Source: Eleginops maclovinus (lineage: Eukaryota > Chordata > Actinopteri > Perciformes > Eleginopidae). From it: 64,000 nt of DNA. Where the stretch lies: positions 13,984,921 to 14,048,920 of the forward strand of contig NC_086368.1 of the NCBI RefSeq assembly GCF_036324505.1, read 5' to 3'. The notes beneath the pieces were generated by a model that saw only the letters and a program-made list of their open reading frames with translations, had not been told where the DNA came from and ran no database searches. Below are positions 1 through 36,800 of this stretch, in pieces. The translations under genes were made by a program, and so were the position numbers. Every line of letters starts with the position of its first letter. Within the stretch, counting starts at the first letter, position 1.

Positions 1-2304
<2,304 letters not shown>

Positions 2305-2453
2305 GGTCGACCCCAGGTAATTAGCAGTATTCAATCACTGTTTACAAAGGTGTAATATAATATATGTCTTGATACATAAATCTGCAATGGGTGATTATGC
2401 TGCTGTGATAAATCAATGAATAAACATTTGGTTACAGTGTCACAAGAACTACT

Positions 2454-2582
2454 ACACAGCGCTATGTCCCCATAACAACACACAGCGCTACGTTACCATG
2501 TCAACACATGCCGTTTCCATGCCAGTTCACCCGCTAACATGACAACACAGCGCCAAATCACCATGCCAACACGCGCATCAAC
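2454..2582. repeat. Degenerate minisatellite, period about 26
   Basis: Units 2454-2479 and 2480-2505 are 26 nt each, both beginning ACACAGCGCTA and ending in AAC. Three to four more diverged units follow (ACATGCCGTTTCCATG, CGCTAACATGACAAC, ACAGCGCCAAATCACCATG). Locally CpG-rich within AT-rich surroundings. Confidence 0.7.
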
Positions 2583-2639
2583 ATTGATATTAATGCAATT
2601 AAGTACTTTTGCATCAAAATAATTAATAGTGGAGAAATT

Positions 2640-2832
2640 CAAAACTTAGTTATGTTAATCAGTATTAATAAGAACAATGTATGAAAAAATGAAGTTTAAG
2701 TAAACTATAATATGTAACTTACTTAATTTACAAATGTAAATAATACTTTACATTTGTTGACTTCAATATATTGTGGTTATCAGTTTCCACATAAGTTTTG
2801 AGTACTCTGATCTTATTGGGTTTTACAGTGTT
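2640..2832. repeat. Possible MITE-like repeat ending TTTTACAGTG
   Basis: AT-rich block with TAAGTAAACT, AACTTACTTAATTTAC and a terminal GGGTTTTACAGTG. A similar block ends TTTTTTCAGTG at 14330-14523. Teleost genomes carry many short non-autonomous DNA transposons with this style of terminus. Terminal inverted repeats could not be confirmed. Confidence 0.3.
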
Positions 2833-17616
<14,784 letters not shown>

Positions 17617-18084
17617 CAGCAGCAGTACCACTATCTATGCCACCAGCATCAGTGAAAAGACACGTTCTGAGTCCAACTCTCAGACAGAGCATGTAGCTAA
17701 CAAAGAGCAGTTGTCTTTGTTCAGCTGGCGCAGGAGAGGGAGGGGTGAACAAGGAGGGATAAGGATGGAGGATGGGGAGACAGACCCTGACTTCCCTGAT
17801 TTCTGTTTGAGCACACACTAAAAATACAGACAAGCTAAATATCCCCCACTCATCACACACAAAGGGAATTGTATCTGTTCAGACCCTGAGATGCATGTTT
17901 TAAAGACCACTGTGCCAACTCAAGTAGGTTTACTGGCAATTCTTATATGCTAATAAGAAGCAGGTGTCATTTTTAGCCATGTTACCCATTGGAGATTGGT
18001 GTGCTAGCAAGCTTATATTTTTCAATTAGTGCTGATCGGAATGTTGTTAGTCTTGCATGTATTCAGTCATAACGTATTGAACAG

Positions 18085-18500
18085 TTTGAAAGGTCATGGT
18101 ATCACTGAAGGTAATGAAGGGAACATGAATGTGTTTATCACATTTCATGACAAGCCAGCTAATACCTGTCAATAATTTAAAAAAACTACAAGTCAAACTA
18201 ATCCTGGTGCAAGAGAAAAGGCACACTATTAACATGGTCATTAGGAGACATTGTCGGGAAACCAAAATTCTTACAACATATTTTGCCAGTCCATTCAATG
18301 TTAATATTTCGTAGGTTGAGATAAAACTTTAACATGCTGATGGCGTTAGAGGAAAAGTCAGAGTATCACCAAAGTGATGAAATTTACCTTTGGGAAACGT
18401 AAATGTCTGTACAAAATTGTATGGCAACCCATCCAATAGTTGTTGAAATATTTCAGTCTGGACCAAATTGATGGACCAATCGACCAATCAACCCTCATTT
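18085..18500. repeat. Degraded interspersed repeat, about three tandem partial copies
   Basis: Three diverged versions of one sequence follow each other: 18095-18170 (GTATCACTGAAGGTAATGAAG), 18237-18310 (GGAAACCAAAATTCTTACAA, CCAGTCCATTCAATGTTAAT) and 18340-18480 (GATGGCGTTAGAGGAAAAGT, ACCCATCCAATAGTTGTTGA, ATATTTCAGTCTGGACCAAA). The last portion is a string I recall as common across teleost genomes. Related copies lie at 945-1225. Confidence 0.6.
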
Positions 18501-19721
18501 CCTTTCACAAATGCAGACAGCATAGAAAAACTTAAAGCAAATTGTGGCAGTAGGTAGCAACAAACCAAAGTCTAAACATGATCAAATGTAACTGCATATC
18601 GAGCTTCCCAGCAAGAAAAGTACAGAGGCACTATGTTGGTGTGACCTAGAGAGAAAACAAAGTCAACTTATTTCATTATTAACTCAGAACCTTTTGGTCT
18701 AACCCTGCTTCAGTCTCTGGAGACATCACCATGATCTTAACATAATGTTGATAATTATTTAATGATGAGGCACAGATGGTTAAAATATATTTTACTCTAT
18801 GCTGTCTTAGCTCATGATGGATTGCAACAGGAAAAAAACTATTATTTTATATTGTACAAATTATTTCAAGCATACTTTTATAGCATATCCCATCTGGGTC
18901 TGAAATGTGAGGTTAAAAACCACCCACAAAATTAGCTGATTACTCAGATCTGTTTTCTATTTCATCTTCTTTGCAAAACGTCAGTGATGTAAAAGCTGCT
19001 GATGCCACATGTCAATAAAATATTAATGGTCTTTTTCTTTTTATAAGGATGACGTGAATAGAAAAAAAACTTTTCTTGTGAATTTCCATGTTCCTCTGAG
19101 TGGGAACATAAGGAGCGATGTATAAATATTGATAAACATGAGGCTGTTGATGTACTATTCTATTCTATCACTGGGCAGAACACCCAGAATAATGAACTTC
19201 ATTCATTTGTTTTTGCAAATGAGTACTAACAGCAATCTCAAACACACACATGCTTCAGAAACTATTTATTATTTTCAATTGGACCAAAACAAATCAAGCA
19301 AGGCCTGTGTTGGACAAACCCAAATGAAAGTCAATCCCCAGGAGTCTCAGCTAAATTGCTTTGCTCAGGAACAATTATAAAGGGATCTGTTGATGTTGTT
19401 GTTAAATGGCTCTGATTGGTTGCGGAGTGGCAGGCTCTAATTTGGACACTAATGCAAAGTGGCATGTGTAACAGGAGTCAGGACCTCATCACCTCTGTGG
19501 CTATTAAGACCAATTCAGACCAGACATTTCCCACTCACGCTCACCTTGAGTCAAGCCCTTGGCTGTACAACTGCACATCACCAGTCAATGCCAGTAGAAC
19601 AGCATTGCCATCCATTTGTGCAAGGATTGACAGAAAAAACAATCAAATCAATCAAAACTGCCATATACAGGTGGCTCATTCTGGTTCTAACCATTGCAAA
19701 GACCATTGAATTGAACAGCAA

Positions 19722-19790
19722 AGGTTAGCTTAGTTTGGCACAAAGACTGGAAACAGGTTAAAACAGCTAATCTGGGTATGTCTAAAGGAA
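19722..19790. repeat. Fragment of a widespread teleost interspersed repeat
   Basis: GTTAGCTTAGTTTGGCACAA, AGACTGGAAACAGGTTAAAA and CAGCTAATCTGGGTATGTCT closely follow a repeat consensus I recall from many teleost genomes (TTAGCATAAAGACTGGAAAC then ACAGCTAGCCTGG). Recognition is from memory; the family name is not certain. Confidence 0.5.
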
Positions 19791-20261
19791 TGACAATTGG
19801 CCAGGGTTGCTTAAGGTCACTCATGTAAGAAATGTCTCTGCAAGAAAGCTAAAAAGTGTATTTCCCAAAGTGTCAAACTAGCTCTCCGTTAGCCAGGTGA
19901 AAGCTATGTGAAGAACAATATAACTATCACCGTTTTTTTTACACTCTATTGCAATCCAATATAACAACACGGCAATAAATTCATTCACAGTGAAACTCAT
20001 AATGTTCAATTTGTCTTGAGCCTGGGAGCTGCTGATTCAACTCAGAGGGGATTTTCTGAGGCTGTAGTCTCTGCTATTGTTGTGTTGGGCTGCATTACAT
20101 TTTAAGGTGTTTCTGTTTCTCTGCCCACTCCTGTGCAGCTGCCTTATTTGTTTAACCCATCATCCCGCAGCTTAAGAAGAAGAGACACAGACAGAGATTT
20201 GGACCATGACAAACATTTTATTAGTATTGTATTATTATTGTAGACACGGGCATGTTTGTTT

Positions 20262-20396
<135 letters not shown>

Positions 20397-20975
20397 AGTG
20401 ACACAACATCTGCAGTTTGTCAGCAGTGTTTGCTCTTGCCTGGAAGAAGGTATTGATGGAACCAGGAAAGGTGTGATGTTCACATAATGTGACAACAACG
20501 TATCAAATGAGAAACATGTTCAGAGGCAGGCATCTGCTCTACTGCAGCTGAAGACAGCATCAAGCTGTTTATATTAAAACCGATTTATCTCTGATTTAAT
20601 TTACTGATGAATTTCAAAAAAGGTGCTAATACACATTATTTAACAAATTCCAAACTAGAGACGATTTTACCAATGACCTTTTGCCCACTTCCTCTTGTCC
20701 TACTTGCTTTGAGTACAGCCTTAATTTTGGTCTCAACTACAAACCTGTAAAGTTTAATTTTGCCAAATTAGGCCAGGGTGTTAAGTGAGGGCATAATAGG
20801 GGGAGGCTGGGGGGCAATATCCCTCGGCCCCCCTTGCTCAGAGTAGGCCTATTTCCAAATTTGACCCTTGATCTTAACTATACTGTTGCATCGCCAATGT
20901 GTGAAACCCCTGGCAAAGGATTCCCAAAAACCTTCTCTGGTAGATTCTGCCTGCAGGACCATATTTTGCCATGAT

Positions 20976-23067
<2,092 letters not shown>

Positions 23068-23220
23068 TATAAGAGTTGCTGTCGTTTTAAAGGCTGATTG
23101 TTTCTATTCTAAAACATAATCTGCTAGCCCCTCGCGCATTCTCCTGGAGCTGCGGATTGTGCATGGGTCAGATACAGTAGCCTGCAGCAGTCTTACGGAG
23201 GATACAACAGCGTTTCAGAG
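23068..23220 (+). promoter_or_regulatory. lrrn1: Candidate lrrn1 core promoter and non-coding exon 1
   Basis: A TATA-like TATAAG at 23068-23073 is followed about 150 nt later by a strong donor, CAGAG|GTGAGA, with GT at 23221. The surrounding 22.75-23.2 kb is more CpG-rich than the AT-rich flanks. With the acceptor at 29452 this would give a 6.2 kb 5'-UTR intron. This is inference from sequence pattern only; a different upstream first exon is possible. Confidence 0.35.
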
Positions 23221-31842
<8,622 letters not shown>

Positions 31843-32600
31843 TGATGTTAGTATGAGGCCTGGCTGCCTCTCCAGCAGCGCAAAAAGACACACTTTTGCC
31901 ATTTTGGTGCAAAAGTCGAATATAATGTTTTTTTGTATTCTCAGCTTTGCTAATAAGAGGCAGAGTGATCAAGGACAGGATTTTTATTAGTATAGCGTAT
32001 CGCCTTTGTTTGTTTGTCTCTTTATCTTAATTGTTTTGGATTATCCAAGTTGGCAGCTGTATTTAGCCTCCAGGTTGTATTAGTTGCTATGCTCTTGTTT
32101 CTGTGGTGCATTTTGACTCATTTTCTTTTGGGTTAATAATACAGCAGCAGGGGCCGATGTTCTTCTTGCAGCATTAGTAGCATCAGTGTTTCTTTAAATG
32201 TTTTGTAAAACAGGTAATCTGTTGTGCACTGATAGATAATGGAGTTTGTATGAACTTCAGTTAAAAGCTGACAGCTGGGTTAAGACTTATTTAACTGTCT
32301 ACTGAATGTTAGCAATTGTGCAGTAATGTTGTATCAACTATACCTTTGAACTTTCTGATTCAAATTGCAGAAATTAGAATTTTAGTTTGCTGATTAAATG
32401 TAATGTTAATGCTAATAGTACAAATGTTTGGTAAAACATTTTGCGTCATTTTACTAAGGTGCTCTAGAAACGTTTTGACCCTTTTACTTGTTTACTCACT
32501 TATTTGCTAGACTTATTTCGCTAATTGCTTAGTTCATTATTTTCACATGCAATCTGTATGCTGAAGAAGTTACAATAAATACTTTTTTCTTTCTTTTGTA
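31843..32600 (+). other. lrrn1: lrrn1 3'-UTR with poly(A) signal AATAAA at 32574-32579
   Basis: After the TGA stop a T-rich, non-coding stretch runs about 735 nt to a canonical AATAAA, followed by a T/GT-rich segment (TTTTTTCTTTCTTTTGT) typical of a downstream cleavage element. Cleavage is expected near 32595-32605. Confidence 0.7.
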
Positions 32601-33086
32601 GACATTTGGTATTTTTTCAATTCATTTAGTCTCTTATCCTTTTAGATAGATCCTCTCACTTCCCACTGATACATACAGCTGGTTTCACGCAGAGGCTTAA
32701 CCGTATGTCTAGAAGAACTTAAACCCATCTACGTCCAACAACTGTGTAAAGTAGCTTTACCATTACAGTGCTCACATCCTCACAGACAGAGCGTAATGTG
32801 TCAGCTTAACATCTCGATATGCACATCAAAGAAACATGTACTGTACACAAAGTACATTCATGAGACAGATAAACAAAGAGATACATATTTAAGCATGTGC
32901 TGCCCTCTTGTGGATGCTACATGATAAGTAGCTAACCTGCATTATAATGTTTTTATAGCTGTCAACAATTATAAAACGCAAGGGTAATAGCAAAGCAGCA
33001 TATTTATAAATGTATTTAACATAAAAGCTAAAACTTCACATACAAATCAAGTGCACTATTTTGAGTCACATTAAGACAGCACCATT
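32601..33086. other. Tail-to-tail spacer between lrrn1 and sumf1
   Basis: Short AT-rich non-coding interval between the two candidate poly(A) sites. In mammals SETMAR lies between LRRN1 and SUMF1; no SET-domain or transposase-like frame is visible here or in the sumf1 3' flank. One CTCF-like string sits at 32902-32914. Confidence 0.6.
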
Positions 33087-33092
33087 TTTATT
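33087..33092 (-). terminator. sumf1: Candidate sumf1 poly(A) signal
   Basis: AATAAA on the minus strand (TTTATT on plus) about 645 nt beyond the sumf1 stop. It is a plausible hexamer I noticed in the 3' flank. Cleavage site not verified. Confidence 0.35.
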
Positions 33093-33735
33093 ATGGCCAA
33101 AAATGACAGTTCAATTTGGGTTATTTCACCAAAAATGTGTTCAAATAAAAAACAAGTCAGGATGATTCCCTGATTAAATTTCTTTCACTTAATATATGAA
33201 TTCACAAATGCAAAAAAAGAGAAAGATGAATCGATTATTTAGGATCCTGTTCGTCACAGATTTATCAGTAATCGGAAAAATGATAAGCTAATACAATATG
33301 TACAATAATCTTGCAGCAGTTGCTCAGTACATATTTGACATTCACTGCATATTTCACAGTCTGTTCAGGCAGCTCTATTAGTCTGGATCTCAGATAACAT
33401 TTTTGAGGAATATAACAACCCTTTACAATTTCTTCCAAATAGTTTTTGCCAATAACATACCACACTCAAAAAGCAGAAACAGCGATTTCAGTTATTAAGT
33501 GCCTGCTCCACTAATGCTCAGAGACATAAAGAGAACAGAAATGTCATTTCTCATTAAAACTGAAGTCTGAAAAAAGTTATAAAATGTTTCTTTCTGAGAA
33601 TATCTGCTGGAATGGAAGACGTTCTCTATGAAATGGGATATATGAAGGCACTTTCATTGGTTTACTGTACAACCACCACAAGAGTTCATGAGCAGCTAGA
33701 ATAAGGTACCGTAGGTTTAAGACGAGCAGGTCAGG

Positions 33736-33837
33736 TCACCGTTTCTCCTGAGAGACACAGCGGAAACCGAGATTAGAGGCTGCACTGTCTGGAGTGTTCT
33801 GGCTACGAGCAGCACATCGGTATCTATAACAGTAAGA
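33736..33837 (-). CDS. sumf1: sumf1 exon 9 (catalytic cysteines, stop)
   Basis: 33 codons plus [21 protein letters not shown] carries the two redox-active cysteines that perform formylglycine generation, and SNLGFRC is the conserved C-terminal strand. Acceptor TTCTCCAG. The tail after GFRC (VSQEKR) is short and diverged from the human one, which is normal for the family. Confidence 0.95.
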   Translation of the reverse strand, partial: SYCYRYRCAARSQNTPDSAASNLGFRCVSQEKR

Positions 33838-36800
33838 CTGGAGAAGGAAATAAAAACAGCATGAAAATTATTGTGAAAACATTCCTTTTTTCTCAGCAAT
33901 GGAACCTGCTTGTCTACAGTATATTAAACATTTTCATCCTGTAAAACAAACCAAGCCTATATTTGTAGGTAGCCTATACTTATTTTTCATGCAATTAGTC
34001 ACATTTCCATGGCAACTGGCAAACAGGTGTTGTCACCAGTGGGCGGCTCAAATGGTGTTGCAGAAAAAGTACTTCATGCATTAATAGAAGCTATCTTTTC
34101 CTCTCCAAATTCAAAACAGGCAGATCATCACTGATTAAGGGACTGTGCATACACTAGCACAGAAACTACTGTAGTGTCAGATATCAGGAGGAAACGAGTT
34201 CTCTGTAATCTAACAGGTCGACAGTCACTTGCTTTGAAACATATTTGCAAAACTAGCCAGAAATGTTTTGTATTCAATTATCTACTCGCATCACACAATA
34301 CTGTATTGCACATCTAAACACCTAATAAACCATTTTAACTGTTCAAACAACTTTTTTTATTTCATGTTTGATAAGAAAATGGATTTTATAGCTATATAGC
34401 ATAACAAGCATTAAAGTAGTGGTCTACTTTACCTTGTGGCACATGTATGAGCCTCCCTTCTTCACCTTGTCTGTGCCTGACGAAGGACCCATCTGAAGGA
34501 GAGAGAAGTTATGAGATATTAGCTCAAAAACTAAACCTGAAGAACTTAAAAGCACAAAAAGGTAACGTGTTTTACTGGGTTTTGTTGTTGATCTGTGGTG
34601 TGATGCACATTCCACCAGTCTGAGGTCCATTCCCATGCATTTCCCACCATGTCATGCAGACCGAAACCATTGGCTGGAAAGGACATCACCTGCAATGAGA
34701 GTAAGACACATGTTTAAGAATTTTATTTAAAACACGTTTGTATGTTTGACAGAATGAGCAGGTTCCTCATTCAGGGAACTTTCTATGACTTAATCCACAC
34801 ATACAGATCATCTAGTGTTGAACTAGATTTCTGGTAGTTCAATCTGTTTTTATCCATACCTATTGCCAAGCTGCTAAAATGAGATGGCTATTACACTGTT
34901 ACATTTGTATTAGTATAATCAGAAAAGTCCCTTTTCAGGTAGTGGGATCAGAAAAAATGCAGTTTCCTTCAGAAGCGTATACTGTACCATTTAAGAATCT
35001 GAGTGCATTTGTTCATGATTGATACCTTTAAATCGGGGCAATGAACTTCTAATGATAAACAAAGAGATTGGATTAACATTATGTAATGGTTTTGCATCTG
35101 ATCTTCTGGTAGGACTCAATTAACTCCTGAGATGAGCTTTTTTTTCCAAAAACGTTCCTTTCGGGTAGCTTCTAAAGGCAGTGGCTCTATAACAAACCTG
35201 ATTCCAGTTTTGTGACAATTGCCTATAAGCCCAGTCACTCACATTCTTTCATAACCTGAAATATGTTGCAGTTTCAACACATCCATAACTATATCATCTT
35301 TCCCTCTTTCCTTTTTTTGTCTTACCGGTGAAGTCTGAATGTATCCATCCTCTGCAGAGTTATGGTTGGGGAAATCCCCCTGCCATAGGTTGGCATAGTG
35401 TAGTCCTTTCGGGTTTAAGTTGTTTCCCCAGGGGTAAAGTCTACATGAAAGGGCAGTCCATCAAGGTATTGACATGGGACAAACTGTATGAGAAACACAT
35501 CACATTGGAAGCATATTGGCGTATTTTAGTCATATAATGAGTAAGTATTTTACCTGTCTTTAAGGCCGCCTCTGCAAGCGTACTCCCATTCTGCCTCTGT
35601 AGGTAGTCTCCTGTTGGCCCAGGAGCAATAGGCAACTGCATCGCCCAGGACACATGTAGAACAGGATGGTCCTGCCTACACCAAAACAGGTTTAGATTTA
35701 GTTACTGGGGTTGTATTTGGTTTACTTAATATAAAGAACAATGATAAAGAAACCAAAGAAGTAGCTTTTGAAAATAAATATTCAAAAGTTTCACATGTAT
35801 GTTTTCAAATCTGTCTACAGCAATGATGCCATGCCTTTATATCCATTAAAATGACTTTTGGTTGTTGGAACTCAACCTACTTGTCCACAACGGTTGTAAT
35901 GAAATACTTTCTTACTGTGAATCCGGTGTAAGTGATACAAAATAAAATCCACAATCCTCGCTCTGTGTAAATAATGCATTTTGACGTCCAAGTAAAGCTT
36001 ACAGTAGGCTCCAGCAGTCTGAGTTGGATTATTAAGTAGATTTCATCCAATTATATATACAGTATTTATCAAGTTCCCAATTCCCCCACGTTTCTTTAAA
36101 ATAACAAATTCAGGGACGGCTGTTGATAAGGCTTGCAGGTCAAAAAGAGTTCAGGAACAGCAGCCCCCTCAGTTTTATGGGACAGCAAGTCAGGAGCCAA
36201 TCAGCTACTTGGAATGGTTAAGTGGTATATTGGCTTGTTTGGTTTGGTAGTTTTTGTCTGCCAGTTCACTCCAGAGAGTTTGATGGATATATGTGAGGTA
36301 AATGTTTTTTTGCTGGCTATATAAGAGGGTAACAATATGTGGGTCTGCTTTTATTGCATCCATTGTCAAAATATGATTAAACTAATTGAATTTGCATTTT
36401 GTTTCATATATAATTGTATTTATAGTGGTAATGTCTGTTATTTCCTGTTCTACAAATCAAGTGTTAACCCTTTCCGCCTTCTAGTAAAGAATAAGGAGTT
36501 TTGAAGTGTGTTTTTGTGAATTCTTACCATTACACCTCAGTAAGTACGAATTCCATCAGTGACTTTTATTATGAGGTTCAAAACACTATTGAATAGGGAC
36601 ACAATGAGAAGTTAAGCTAAACTTGGAAGAGAGTCAATTTTATTCCCTATCACTTAGACTGGAAGCTCATCCAAGGCCAGCATGGAGATGAACAACAAAC
36701 TATTTTAGGGTTTCAGGGATATAAAAGGTGTCTTTCTACCTGTCTGTGATGTTGGAGTCTGGACCATTAGGGTGCTTCCAGTTGGCACCTTTGACTGGAA

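Noticed and set aside
35441..35653. Open frame beginning [14 protein letters not shown] on minus as a separate gene
   Set aside because: It is the shifted reading frame of sumf1 exon 5 caused by the one-base deficit, then runs into the intron.
35668..35676. Use of GGCAG|GACCAT as the sumf1 exon 5 acceptor
   Set aside because: It would put DHPVLHVSW out of frame with exon 4. The AG four bases upstream keeps the frame and gives RQDHP, as in the family.
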